A stretch of 64,000 nt of DNA from Lacrimispora indolis DSM 755 (GCF_000526995.1 NZ_AZUI01000001.1:62001-126000), one strand, 5' to 3'. Shown: positions 43,957-53,359, counted from the stretch's first letter. Notes: generated by a model not told the origin, from the letters alone. Program-made: numbers and translations.

Positions 43957-45378
43957 ATGAAAACATTAAAGAAGCCAAGCATTGGCATTTTGCTTATTTC
44001 AACGCCCAGGTTCTACCGCCTGGGCGAGGGGACGGAGCACGGTTTTTTCTATGAAAGAAAGGAAGAAGCTGCCTCCAGCCTGCTGTCACATTTTATCTTT
44101 GCCGATACGGTATTTCCGGGAATCGTCTATACCAGAGGCGATTTGGACCATGCCATGAAGGCCTTTTCTTCCCAAAAACCGGACCTGATTTTTGCCATGT
44201 TCCTGTCTTGGTCCGATGATTACGCCTGGATTCGTTTTCTGCGTGACATGCCTCCTGTCCCCATCCTTTTTGCTGCAATTACAGAGGAACGGCCCGGTTT
44301 CTCCGATTCTTTTACAGAGGATACCTTTGTGGATTTCCTGGCCGCAGGCGGTCTTGTGGGAAGCCTTGAGGCTTCCGGCTCAATTGCCCGTTTTCACCGG
44401 CCTATGTTTCATACGGTCACAGGCTCTTTAGACCGTGTGATGAGAGAAACGGAAGCCTTTTCCCGTTGTGCAGCCTTAAGAAATGAACTAAAGAATACTG
44501 CCTTTGGACTGCTGCCATCCTTTAACGAGGTCATGTGGTCCACATACGTTGACCCTTACAGCTTTTTTATGAATGCCGGTCCTGAGCTTCGCTTTCTGTC
44601 CGTTTCCGGCCTGGAAGAAGAAATTGCAAATACGCCCCCGGAAAAAACCTGGGCGGCCGTCAATGATATACTGGCGGCGTACCCTCATGAAGGAGAGCTT
44701 CAGATGGATCAGATGTTCGCTTCTGTGGAGGCCTCTCTTGCCATGGAATCCTTAGCCAGAAACGCAGGCGTGGAATTGCTGGTTTTAAATGATGTGGATA
44801 CCATGCTGTTAAAACGGATCGGCCTCCGTCCCGGCTTCTCTCCCTGTCCCGGCACCGACGATCTCATGGTCGTGCCGGAAGGGGACTTAGGAGGCGGCTT
44901 AGGATGTTACATCTTAGAAAAGCTGTCCGGCTGCCATGTAAATTTTATTGAACCGTTTTATATCAATTCTCAGGACGGGACCTTTGCCGCAGGACACGCA
45001 GGCCCACAGGACTATACCTGTCCCACAGGCAGGACGAAGATATCCCTGGACACCCGCTTTGCAAAATCCGGCTATAAACACGCCGGAGCCCCATTTGCCT
45101 GGCATCTGATCGGCCCCGGCGAAAAAACCATGGTCCACATTTCCCAGAAAGACGGTTCCTTTAAAATGGCCGCCACAGTTTTAGATGCAGTGGAATGCGA
45201 TTACTTCCTGGCCGGCTACTCCCACGGCCTTCTAAAGCCCAGACTGCCTGCAGAAGAACTGTTTCAAAAGCTTCTGCAATTCGGCGTCACCCAGCATTAC
45301 GCCCTGGCTGACGGAAACTGGCTGACGGAGCTGGGCATGACAGCCGGGTTACTTGGCTTTGACTATCTGGAATTATAA
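43957..45378 (+). CDS. L-fucose/L-arabinose isomerase-like protein
   Basis: 473 residues from the ATG at 43957 (AAAGGAC upstream); a longer frame overlaps the RpiR gene. Three-part isomerase architecture: an N-terminal Rossmann-like domain (SIGILLISTPRFYRLGEG), a middle domain, and a C-terminal barrel with VPEGDLGGGLGCYILEKLSG, FIEPFYINSQDGTFAAGHAGPQDY. The Glu and His residues there are in the places used for Mn2+ binding in FucI/AraA enzymes. It likely interconverts an unphosphorylated aldose and ketose; the substrate is unknown. Such proteins are often annotated simply as 'L-fucose isomerase family'. Confidence 0.8.
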   Translation: MKTLKKPSIGILLISTPRFYRLGEGTEHGFFYERKEEAASSLLSHFIFADTVFPGIVYTRGDLDHAMKAFSSQKPDLIFAMFLSWSDDYAWIRFLRDMPPVPILFAAITEERPGFSDSFTEDTFVDFLAAGGLVGSLEASGSIARFHRPMFHTVTGSLDRVMRETEAFSRCAALRNELKNTAFGLLPSFNEVMWSTYVDPYSFFMNAGPELRFLSVSGLEEEIANTPPEKTWAAVNDILAAYPHEGELQMDQMFASVEASLAMESLARNAGVELLVLNDVDTMLLKRIGLRPGFSPCPGTDDLMVVPEGDLGGGLGCYILEKLSGCHVNFIEPFYINSQDGTFAAGHAGPQDYTCPTGRTKISLDTRFAKSGYKHAGAPFAWHLIGPGEKTMVHISQKDGSFKMAATVLDAVECDYFLAGYSHGLLKPRLPAEELFQKLLQFGVTQHYALADGNWLTELGMTAGLLGFDYLEL

Positions 45379-45389
45379 AGGGGGCTCAT

Positions 45390-46259
45390 ATGACACTTTC
45401 CACCGACAGACTGAAAGTCACTCTGGCAGAACCGGGAACCTTTCCCAACACCACCTGCCGCTTTGACCGATCAGGCTTCATAACCTCTGTACTTCTGGAT
45501 GGGGAACTGGAATTCTGCACTTCTGAACCAGAGAACCTGTCTCATCCCAGCTCCGGCGGGCTGGGGCTGTGCAGTGAATTCATTGCGCCTCTGATGTGCT
45601 CAGAAGCAGCTCCTGATACATTTTTTCCGAAGCCCGGTATCGGCCTTATGAAAAAGAAAGGCCAGGCACCCTATTGCTTCTATGAGACGTATGAGGTGCA
45701 GCCCTTTCCCCTGACCTGGAATTTAACCGGCAATTCCGCCGTATTCAGCATGGAGGCTTCTATGGGCCCGGGGTATGGCTGGTTCCAGAAACGGCAGATT
45801 GCCGTAGAAGGAAACCGTCTGATCTGCCGCACCGTATTACGCAACACAGGAAGCCGGGAAATCCAGGCAAAGGAATATTGCCACAACTTTTTAACGATCG
45901 AGCATCTGCCTCTGGGGGACGGCTATCACATCAGCCTTCCCGGAATCCGGCCTCAAGCCGGAATCCTCCCCGGAACCCTCAAATACCAGGAGCAGGGATT
46001 TACCTTTACCGGGTATAATCCCAGCTCCGCCTTATACTCCATACCGGAACAGGATATCATGCCCTGTGATACCTTTTCCTGGGAAATGATTCATTCCTCA
46101 TCAAAAGCCGGTATCAAGGTCACAGAAGGCTTTCGCCCCTGTCAGGTGGACATCTGGGCGGTGGATCACTTAATATCGGTGGAAGTCTTTTACCCCATCT
46201 GCCTTTTGCCCGGCAAAAAGCTTTCCTGGGAGCGTTCCTGGGAATTCTATAACCGCTGA
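45390..46259 (+). CDS. Aldose-1-epimerase-like protein
   Basis: 289 residues, beta-sandwich of the galactose-mutarotase superfamily. Visible blocks: FDRSGFITSVLLDGELEFC, LGLCSEFIAPLMCSE, RTVLRNTGSREIQAKEYCHNFLTIEHLPLG (catalytic His area) and ISVEVFYPICLLPGKKLSWER. It ends the plus-strand cluster, 11 bp after the isomerase gene with AAGGGGG upstream. Probably supplies the correct sugar anomer. Divergent family member. Confidence 0.75.
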   Translation: MTLSTDRLKVTLAEPGTFPNTTCRFDRSGFITSVLLDGELEFCTSEPENLSHPSSGGLGLCSEFIAPLMCSEAAPDTFFPKPGIGLMKKKGQAPYCFYETYEVQPFPLTWNLTGNSAVFSMEASMGPGYGWFQKRQIAVEGNRLICRTVLRNTGSREIQAKEYCHNFLTIEHLPLGDGYHISLPGIRPQAGILPGTLKYQEQGFTFTGYNPSSALYSIPEQDIMPCDTFSWEMIHSSSKAGIKVTEGFRPCQVDIWAVDHLISVEVFYPICLLPGKKLSWERSWEFYNR

Positions 46260-46359
46260 ACACTTTCTATTGGGAAGTGAATGCTGCCTCTGTCCTGCCG
46301 GAAAATAGCGGAAGGTTACTGCTCAGGAGCCAATGTCATTTAGTTAACTTGTAATACTA

Positions 46360-46399
46360 TGTGGTTAGTTTTCCCATAATGGGGGGCTAACCACAGTTT
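46360..46399 (+). terminator. Intrinsic terminator of the isomerase cluster
   Basis: TGTGGTTAG (46360-46368) pairs with CTAACCACA (46387-46395), with an inner CCC/GGG extension, followed by GTTTT. It lies 100 bp after the epimerase-like gene. Confidence 0.75.
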
Positions 46400-46456
46400 T
46401 ATGCTAAAAACCAAATATAAGTGTTGATAAAACGGCCAAAATCTGTGACTCTGGAA

Positions 46457-47145
46457 TTACGCTCCGGAAAGCAGCAGATAAACATAGTTTCGTTCCTCTG
46501 CAGGATATTGTACCCTGCAGACAAACTCCAGGGTGTCTGCCAGGCTTTCCGAGAGAGCATCCCCTTTTCCCTCAGGGGAAAGAAAGGCCAGTTCTTCCTC
46601 CCTGATCACATGGCCGCTTCCCATGCGTTTTATCTGAACGCAAAGATATTCCGCCATCATGATAAAGCTATGATCCACAAAAACCATATGCGACTTTGTT
46701 TCAAACAGCTGGAGTGCCTGGCAAACTCCCTGCACAAGACTTTTTTCATAAACCTGGTTTAAGTGCCCTGCCTTATGGCTTCCAATCCTGTAATCATAGG
46801 AAGGACCATTCTCCTCAAGTTCTTTCTCCTGTTCTCTGCACAGTGCCGCCAAGGCAGAGCGAAACCCCATCTCCGTACCTTCAGCCTTCACTCCTGTGCG
46901 GGATTTTCTAAAAAGGGTGATTTCATATTTTTTAAACCACCGCTCTGCTCCAGATAAACGCCTACTCCCCGCTTTCCAACATAGGTGATCCCATGATTTT
47001 CGCAAAAGCTTCCCACCTCTTTTAAATAGGTGTTCACCGTGCGTTCAGACATATCCAGCATTACGGACAGCATCTTCACAGTTATAGGAGTATCTTTATT
47101 AAGTACAAGTACTTTTATAATCCGCAGAGCTTTATCAGTCAGCAT
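46457..47145 (-). pseudogene. Frameshifted PRD-type transcriptional regulator fragment
   Basis: The first part (47145 to about 46950) encodes an MtlR/BglG-like helix-turn-helix: LTDKALRIIKVLVLNKDTP, MLDMSERTVNTYLKEV, ITYVGKRGVGVYL. At about 46945-46953 the homology moves to another frame, which continues with LSGAERWFKKYEITLFRK and a PRD-like helical domain (SLADTLEFVCRVQYPAEERNYVYLLLSGA), then stops at 46457. No second PRD, EIIB or EIIA-like domain follows, so the gene is both frameshifted and truncated. It lies directly after the aldolase gene. An in-frame start at 47235 would overlap fsa; the ATG at 47145 is more natural. Confidence 0.7.
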
Positions 47146-47198
47146 GGGAATTCCCTCTCCTTTCCAACCGGAAAAAACGTGCTTTAAGAGTTTTTTAA

Positions 47199-47879
47199 TT
47201 ACCGGCAGTCCTTCATGGTCCTGCCTGTGCCGCACAGTTCTTCAAAATCTTTAACAAAAGCGCTTACCGCCATGGTCACAGAATCATTTTTGATCAGTCC
47301 CTCAATGACATCAGGGGAAATCGTGGACGCGCCGATCCCATACTGGCAAAGTTCCAGCACCTGCTGGGAATTTTTAAAGCTAGCCGCCAATACTTCTGTT
47401 TTTAATCCATTTTTCTTGAAAATATCATGGATATCCTTTGCAGTCTTAACGCCGTTTGCTCCCAGGTTATCGATCCGGTTTACATAAGGTGCCGCATAGT
47501 CGGCTCCTGCTTTTCCTGCTAAATATGCCTGCATCTGGGTATAGATCGCGGTGGCCGTCACATTAGTCCCATCTTTTTTCAAGGCTTTCATGGCTTTCAG
47601 CCCCTCTTTCGTGGTGGGGACCTTTACATAAGTGTTTATTCCAAGTTCCTTCCGTATCCTGTGGGCCTCTTCCAACATTCCCTCCGCATCTGCCGCAACC
47701 ACCTGTACGTGAAGCTCTGCTTCCGGCCCGATGAAATCACGAATCTCCTTCAGGACTTCAAATGGCTGCTTTCCGCTTTTTGCCAGGATCGTAGGGTTAG
47801 TAGTAACGCCGTCTACTGCAAATGTGGCGTACAACTCCCTGATTTTCTCAATATCTGCATCGTCAATAATAAATTTCAT
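47199..47879 (-). CDS. fsa: Fructose-6-phosphate aldolase (FSA/TalC)
   Basis: 226 residues, the short transaldolase type. Motifs: FIIDDADIEKIRELY, GVTTNPTILAKSGK (phosphate and Asp region), the Schiff-base lysine K86 in INTYVKVPTT, NVTATAIYTQMQA and AASFKNSQQV. FSA cleaves fructose-6-P-type substrates to glyceraldehyde-3-P and dihydroxyacetone, and also accepts 1-deoxy sugars giving hydroxyacetone. It is adjacent to a glycyl-radical enzyme and its activase, the same trio found near fsaA and talC in E. coli. Confidence 0.94.
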   Translation of the reverse strand: MKFIIDDADIEKIRELYATFAVDGVTTNPTILAKSGKQPFEVLKEIRDFIGPEAELHVQVVAADAEGMLEEAHRIRKELGINTYVKVPTTKEGLKAMKALKKDGTNVTATAIYTQMQAYLAGKAGADYAAPYVNRIDNLGANGVKTAKDIHDIFKKNGLKTEVLAASFKNSQQVLELCQYGIGASTISPDVIEGLIKNDSVTMAVSAFVKDFEELCGTGRTMKDCR

Positions 47880-47899
47880 ACCTTTGCAACCTCTCCTTC

Positions 47900-48859
47900 T
47901 TATGATTCTATGATTATGTTTTTTACCCCGTTTGATCTGGCGATCTCTGCAAAACGCTCCATGTCCTGCCGGGAATAACGCTTTGGATTCTCTTTAAAAC
48001 AATATGTCTTATCTATAAGACGGTACTTGGCTTCTGCCAGAGGATTATAATTTAATATTTCATAAGATACCTCACTGTAAGCCTCGGAAATAAACCGGCT
48101 GATTTCTGCAATATTGTCTTCCCCTGTGGTTACACCTGGAATCATGGGAGTACGGATTATGACCTGATCCCTTTTCTCCGAATCCAGCAAAAGGCCTATG
48201 TGCTTTTTAATCCGTGCATTCCCTTGGCCGATATATTTTTTATGCACTTCCGGAGCAAAAATCTTAAAATCCCCATAAATCAAATCCAGCCAGGGAAGTA
48301 CAGATTCCAGAGTTTCCTCTGGCACATGGAGAGCCGTCTCCACCGCCGTATGGATGTTCCTTTTCTTCATCGCTTTTAAAAAAGAGAGAACAAATTCCGG
48401 CTGAAGCAGAGGTTCACCTCCTGAAAGGGTAACGCCGCCGCCGTATTTATAAAAAGAAGCATCCTTAAGCACCTCTTCCGCCACTTCATCAACGGTCATG
48501 CGTTTGCTGTCCCACAAGATCGCTCCGGAGGGGCATTCCTCAATAATCTGATCCCAGTTCTCCTGTTTTGATATATCCAGCCTGATTCCCTTTTCTGTCA
48601 TCACAACACCGCCATTTTCCGAAAGGCTGCAGCAGATCCGGCAGCCAATGCATTTATTGGGGAAATGCAGGGGTCTTACCCTGGTGCTGATCCCCTCGGG
48701 ATTATGACACCATACGCAGGATAAGGGACAGCCTTTTAAGAACACGGTCGTCCTGATTCCACCACCGTCATGGGTGGAGAAGCGGCGGATATCAAAAACA
48801 GTACCTTTTACCGCCCTCTCTTCCATATTGATTGCCTCCATATTTTTTGTATTTCCCAT
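47900..48859 (-). CDS. Glycyl-radical enzyme activase (radical SAM)
   Basis: 319 residues. The radical-SAM cluster motif appears as FLKGCPLSCVWCHNPEG (CxxxCxxC), followed by a ferredoxin-like insert (CIGCRICC, then a later Cys) and GGGVTLSGGEPLLQ (SAM binding). PflA-family length with insert, as in activases of diol-dehydratase-like and PflD/YbiW-type enzymes. The start overlaps the stop of the enzyme it activates (TGATG), consistent with translational coupling. Confidence 0.94.
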   Translation of the reverse strand: MGNTKNMEAINMEERAVKGTVFDIRRFSTHDGGGIRTTVFLKGCPLSCVWCHNPEGISTRVRPLHFPNKCIGCRICCSLSENGGVVMTEKGIRLDISKQENWDQIIEECPSGAILWDSKRMTVDEVAEEVLKDASFYKYGGGVTLSGGEPLLQPEFVLSFLKAMKKRNIHTAVETALHVPEETLESVLPWLDLIYGDFKIFAPEVHKKYIGQGNARIKKHIGLLLDSEKRDQVIIRTPMIPGVTTGEDNIAEISRFISEAYSEVSYEILNYNPLAEAKYRLIDKTYCFKENPKRYSRQDMERFAEIARSNGVKNIIIES

Positions 48860-51213
48860 CAGATATCCCCATAGGTGGTTCTTGCAATGATCTCATTCTG
48901 GAGTTCATCGGCAAGCTCTGTAAAATAAGCGGTATAGCCGGCTACCCGGACCGTAAGGCTGCGATATTGTTCCGGTTTTTCCTTGGCTGCAATCAACTCT
49001 TCCTTCCTGACCACATTGAACTGAATGTGGGGAATCTCCAGATCCACAAAGGTCCTCAAAAACAAGGTAAACTTATCGATCCCTTTCTGTGTGCGGAAAA
49101 ATTCCGGCAAAAACTTCATGTTAAGCAAACCACCGTTTGTAGTCAAGTTTTTATCCAGCTTTGATACGGATTTCAAAACTGCCGTAGGCCCTGCAATATC
49201 ACGTCCATATACAGGGGACATTCCACCGTCTGCCAGAGGCTGCCCTGCATGCCTTCCATCAGGGGAAGCCCCTACATTCTCTCCCATAGGGACATGGGCA
49301 GAGACTGTATACATGCCGGTGTGATACTTACCGCCTCTGTAATTGGTATACCCAGATAAACGCTTTTTGAAATATTCCGCCCATTTGACCCCCAGCCGGT
49401 CTACCCAGTCCACATCATTGCCATACTTGGGAACCTTGTTTAAAAGCATGGTGCGCAGCACTTCTTTTCCTTTAAAATCATTTTTAAGAGCTTCCAGAAG
49501 TTCACCGGCCTCCACCTTATGTTTATCAAATAAAAGGAGTTTTAGAGCTGCCAGACTATCTGCTAAATTAGCCACCTGGATCATCTGAATCCCGGAAAAA
49601 TTATAGCGGGCTCCTCCTGCGGTCACATCCATTCCCTTTTTCATGCATTCATCAATAACGGAGGACAAAAATGGGGAGGGAAGTAAGTCTATGTGAGCTT
49701 TTTCCACCTCCTCACAGGCCTTTACCATCAAATCCATGTATTCATCCAAGTATCTTTGAAATACAGCTTCCAGCTCTTCAAAGGTTCCATAGGTGGTTAA
49801 GTCTCCGTAGTCGGGCGCCAGCTGTTCCCCTGTTAAAAGGCATTTTCCTCCTGTCATCGTCAGCTCCAGGACCTTATTTAAGTTAAACATGGCGGCATCG
49901 CTCCAGCCTAAGCTGTTTCCCTGAGTGGTAAGTTCCACACAGCCTACGATGGCATAATCCCTGGCATCCTTTTTATCGACTCCCAGATCTTCCAGAGAGG
50001 GAATCACCGCCTTATCATTGAAAAACTGAGGCATACCGCTTCCCATGGAAACCACCTTCACTGCCTGCTTTAAAAGGTCATCCCCCGTATGCTCATGAAG
50101 CCTTACGGATAGATTGGGTTGAGGAAGCCCCAAGTGCTCCTGGGCTTTTAACAGAAGAAATGAGAGATCATTGACAAAATCATTTCCTTCTGCGTCCTGT
50201 CCTCCTATGGCAATATTAAATCCAATGGGAAAGCCTGCGAAGAACTTGGCACTATTGGCGTTGCGCATATATACGATCTCATTGAATTTCAGCCACAGGC
50301 ACTCAATAATCTCCAATGCTTTCTGCTCATTTAAGCGCCCTTCCTTTCTGTCCCGGTCAAAATATTCCCAAAGGAATTCATCCATCCTTCCCGGCGAAAA
50401 AGAGGAAGCATTGGATTCCATGTGGAGAATCACAAAAAGGAACCACAAAGACTGTACCGCCTCATGGAAGGTTTCCGCCGGCTGTTCAGACAGCTTTTTG
50501 CAGATGCGGGCAACTTCCTCCATATTACTGCGCCTGTCTGCCTCCTCTTCCTGCTGTGCCATATCCAGCAGAAGCTTATGATAGCGCTCCATGAAATGGA
50601 GGGCTCCGCCCATCACAATGGACACACTTTCAAAAAATTCTCTCTGCCGCCCGCCTGCGATCCTTAAGCGGTCATCTGCCTCCCTCTTAATTCCTGCCGG
50701 ACCTTTGTGAAGCCATTCCCTGCAGTTTGGGCATATATGTCCCTGGGCATGGTCTTTCTGGTTGATTTTCACCACCTTTGCAATGTGGTCGATTTCTTTC
50801 CCGTAGCGTTCCCGCAGCACATCCTCCAGAGATTTTCCCTTCCAGTAGGGCTTGATCACCTCGCGGAAATATGTAATATCTTCCTGTCTGACCTCAAATT
50901 GATCCTGTGACCTTGTAGGAAGTGTTTCAAACTCCCGGTCTACCCAGGTACTTCCGCTTTCCGGAAAGACAACTCCATACCGTACCCCGGCTGTCCGGTT
51001 GCCTACAATCAGTTCTTCCGGTTCAGCGTGGATTTCCATCTGTTTTAATGCCGCCTTTAAAGACAATGCCCGCTGGATTATTCTTGGTTTCTCTTCATTC
51101 ATCCTGTAGGTATTCGTGATGATTTTTGCCTGTTCAATAGAAGCATATCTCGGCTCTGACAGCATCTTTTTCTTCAGGATGGTGATGCGGTCTGTCATTA
51201 TCAGATTCTCCAT
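48859..51213 (-). CDS. Glycyl-radical enzyme, PflD/YbiW-like
   Basis: 784 residues. Catalytic Cys and Glu are C425 and E427 in AIVGCVELTTQGN; the glycyl-radical site is G759 in RVAGYTAYFTEL. The overall order (EPEELIVGNRT near residue 65, IQFNVV near the end) is that of the 'PFL-like' lyase/dehydratase group rather than true pyruvate formate-lyase, which has adjacent Cys-Cys. The GCVELT pocket and the FSA neighbour favour the YbiW/PflD branch, for which a 1,5-anhydroglucitol-6-phosphate lyase role has been reported (from memory). Excellent AGGAGG site and promoter upstream. Confidence 0.93.
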   Translation of the reverse strand: MENLIMTDRITILKKKMLSEPRYASIEQAKIITNTYRMNEEKPRIIQRALSLKAALKQMEIHAEPEELIVGNRTAGVRYGVVFPESGSTWVDREFETLPTRSQDQFEVRQEDITYFREVIKPYWKGKSLEDVLRERYGKEIDHIAKVVKINQKDHAQGHICPNCREWLHKGPAGIKREADDRLRIAGGRQREFFESVSIVMGGALHFMERYHKLLLDMAQQEEEADRRSNMEEVARICKKLSEQPAETFHEAVQSLWFLFVILHMESNASSFSPGRMDEFLWEYFDRDRKEGRLNEQKALEIIECLWLKFNEIVYMRNANSAKFFAGFPIGFNIAIGGQDAEGNDFVNDLSFLLLKAQEHLGLPQPNLSVRLHEHTGDDLLKQAVKVVSMGSGMPQFFNDKAVIPSLEDLGVDKKDARDYAIVGCVELTTQGNSLGWSDAAMFNLNKVLELTMTGGKCLLTGEQLAPDYGDLTTYGTFEELEAVFQRYLDEYMDLMVKACEEVEKAHIDLLPSPFLSSVIDECMKKGMDVTAGGARYNFSGIQMIQVANLADSLAALKLLLFDKHKVEAGELLEALKNDFKGKEVLRTMLLNKVPKYGNDVDWVDRLGVKWAEYFKKRLSGYTNYRGGKYHTGMYTVSAHVPMGENVGASPDGRHAGQPLADGGMSPVYGRDIAGPTAVLKSVSKLDKNLTTNGGLLNMKFLPEFFRTQKGIDKFTLFLRTFVDLEIPHIQFNVVRKEELIAAKEKPEQYRSLTVRVAGYTAYFTELADELQNEIIARTTYGDI

Positions 51214-51268
51214 ATTTTTTCCTCCTATTTATTATTTTTTATCGTTTTTTATTATTTTTTCTAATTTC

Positions 51269-51297
51269 AGTATATTCTTTCTTTTTATTTTTGTCAA
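51269..51297 (-). promoter_or_regulatory. Sigma-A promoter of the glycyl-radical operon
   Basis: On the minus strand TTGACA (51292-51297) and TATACT (51269-51274) are spaced by 17 bp. Repeated TTATTATTTTTT-like tracts surround it and could be DeoR-type sites. Confidence 0.75.
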
Positions 51298-51408
51298 CGT
51301 AGTTATTATTGTTATTTATTACTTTTTATTTATAAAAGATATTTACCCCTGAGCAGTATTTTAGTCCTTATGAAATATAATGAGAGAGTCCTGCTGGCTC
51401 TGGATAAA

Positions 51409-51451
51409 AAAAACATGCTCTTCCCCCGCCGGAACGGAAAAGCATGTTTTT
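51409..51451 (-). terminator. Intrinsic terminator after the DeoR gene
   Basis: AAAAACATGC (51409-51418) pairs with GCATGTTTTT (51442-51451), with additional CTTCC/GGAA pairing inside; followed on the minus strand by a T-run. It separates the regulator from the glycyl-radical operon. Confidence 0.82.
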
Positions 51452-51468
51452 GACCTGAACTTTCATAT

Positions 51469-52230
51469 TTATAAACACTCAATATTAAATTCCTTCAATT
51501 TTTCTTCTATTTCGGACGGTGGCATATTTTCCATTACCGCACCGGTAAAACTATCAATTCTTGCATATTTATAGGTGCCGTCGGTATTAAACTTCCTGGT
51601 CTCCAGCATTATAAAGGCGCTTTTACTCACTTCCAGCACCGCACTTTTTGTAAGCCCATCTTCCACCATATAGGTCGAAACGTTATTTTCAAACACATCG
51701 ACTCCAACCGCTCCCATGAAAGCAATGTCAAACCGGAAATCTGAAATCTGTTCATTGGTGAAGCTTCCCACAAACCCATCCTTTCCACTGCTGAACGACC
51801 CTCCAATAAAAATCAGCCTGGCTGTGGTGGGAACCATAAACTCCAGCATAATATCCACCATATTCGTGACAACGGTGATATTTAAAGGGGATTTTATAAT
51901 GAGCTTTGCCAGTTCCAGATTCGCAGTGGAAATATCCAGAAATACCATATCCCCGTCCTTGATCAGTTCTATGGCTTTTGAGGCAATCTTTTGCTTAATC
52001 TCAATATTCTTGTCCTTTCTCTGGGATACATTCAAGTCATGAACATTCACCCTTTTTTTCATGGCTCCGCCATATGTCTTTTTCAAAAGTCCCTTTTTTT
52101 CAAGAAACGTCAGATCTTTCCGTATACTGTCCTCTGTCACCTGGTACTTTTCACTGAGCTCTTTTACACGCACAGAACCATTTTTATTGACAAGGGCTAC
52201 AATTTGATTCTGCCTTTCTTCTGCAAACAT
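51469..52230 (-). CDS. DeoR-family transcriptional regulator
   Basis: 253 residues. N-terminal HTH with MFAEERQNQIVALVNKNG and VRVKELSEKYQVTEDSIRKDLTFLEKKGLL, then the DeoR effector domain with KTYGGAM, FLDISTANLELAKLI, VVTNMVDIMLEF and FIGGSFSSGKDGFVG. DeoR regulators bind phosphorylated sugars. Located immediately upstream of the glycyl-radical genes, its probable target. Confidence 0.93.
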   Translation of the reverse strand: MFAEERQNQIVALVNKNGSVRVKELSEKYQVTEDSIRKDLTFLEKKGLLKKTYGGAMKKRVNVHDLNVSQRKDKNIEIKQKIASKAIELIKDGDMVFLDISTANLELAKLIIKSPLNITVVTNMVDIMLEFMVPTTARLIFIGGSFSSGKDGFVGSFTNEQISDFRFDIAFMGAVGVDVFENNVSTYMVEDGLTKSAVLEVSKSAFIMLETRKFNTDGTYKYARIDSFTGAVMENMPPSEIEEKLKEFNIECL

Positions 52231-52396
52231 ATAACCGCCTCCAATTATTACTTTTTCCTATTGTATCATATTTTTTATTGATGTGCATCAGGAATTTTTG
52301 AACACAACCAATGATTTGCAGGAAAGTTTGCATACTTTACTTATGGAATCAGCTACAATAAATTCCGGTCCTCATTCGTTCCCCATTATCCCACTT

Positions 52397-53359
52397 TCAC
52401 CATTCTCCTCTCCCCTGCTGCCGTTCTAAGGCTGCTGCCACCTGATCCACAATCTCACAGCAGCGCAGAGTTCTTTCACCAGTCATAACCGGGCTCTCCG
52501 TCAGCCCCTGTCTGATGCACTCATCCCCATGTGCAACCTCATATATCATCTCAAAATCCACCGGTTTTTCAATCTGCTCAATCCCCTGGCCGGTATGTAT
52601 TTCACAGCGGTCTGCCTTCCAGTATTCATTGGTTTTTATAAACCCTTTTTCAAAATAAAATACTGCAAAGCTTTCCGCTGATCCACGCATGGAAATGCGG
52701 CTGCTGATCAGCACATCATCCATTTTTATATTAAGACTGACAGAATCCTGTACTCCGGTTTTACCTCTGGTTCCCAGGGCCTGCACGATTACATCGGCAG
52801 GCTCCAGTAAAAAATCCAGATATTCAAAGGTATAGGAAGCGCTTCCGTAAACAACTCCCCCCTGATCCTTTTCATGCATCCATGTAGCCTTAGGGCTTTG
52901 AAAGGATGCACTCATATCCACCTGATGGAGTTTTCCCAGCAAACCTGAATCAATATATGATTTAATCAGACCGGTGACCGGAAGAAAAAGGCTCTTCTGC
53001 ATTTCCATAACAAACAGCCCCTTTTTCTTTGCCAGCTGAAAGATTTCTTCCGACTGATGCTTTGACAGCGTAAACGGTTTCTCGCAGAGCACGTGCTTGC
53101 CATGATTCAAAGCCTGCTTCATCTCATGAAAATGCTCCCGGTTTATGGTGGCAATATACACAGCTGTGATCTGCGGGTCCTGATAAAGTTCCTCATAAGA
53201 GCCATAGGCCTTTTCAATATTGTTTTCCTCGCAGAATGCCCTTGCAGTATCCAGTGATCTTGACGCAGCTGCGGTCACCGACCCTCCGTTGGCCCTCACC
53301 GCACCGATAAAGCGTTTTCCGATGGCAGCTGTTGATATAATTCCATAATTTATTTTCAT
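52397..53359 (-). CDS. Gfo/Idh/MocA-family oxidoreductase
   Basis: 320 residues. Rossmann N-terminus (INYGIISTAAIGKRF), YIATINREHFHEMKQAL, the family EKP motif in HVLCEKPFTLS, and a C-terminal sheet domain with ATWMHEKDQGGVVYGSASYTFEYLDFLL. Uses NAD(P) to oxidise or reduce sugars, polyols or related compounds. 1,5-anhydrofructose reductase is a member of this superfamily, which is of interest beside the glycyl-radical/FSA genes, but substrate cannot be inferred from sequence. Confidence 0.9.
   Translation of the reverse strand: MKINYGIISTAAIGKRFIGAVRANGGSVTAAASRSLDTARAFCEENNIEKAYGSYEELYQDPQITAVYIATINREHFHEMKQALNHGKHVLCEKPFTLSKHQSEEIFQLAKKKGLFVMEMQKSLFLPVTGLIKSYIDSGLLGKLHQVDMSASFQSPKATWMHEKDQGGVVYGSASYTFEYLDFLLEPADVIVQALGTRGKTGVQDSVSLNIKMDDVLISSRISMRGSAESFAVFYFEKGFIKTNEYWKADRCEIHTGQGIEQIEKPVDFEMIYEVAHGDECIRQGLTESPVMTGERTLRCCEIVDQVAAALERQQGRGEW

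Noticed and set aside
51214..51360. Repeated TTATTATTTTT tracts thought to be a CRISPR-like or repeat array
   Set aside because: Simple AT-rich promoter DNA with irregular units and no spacers.
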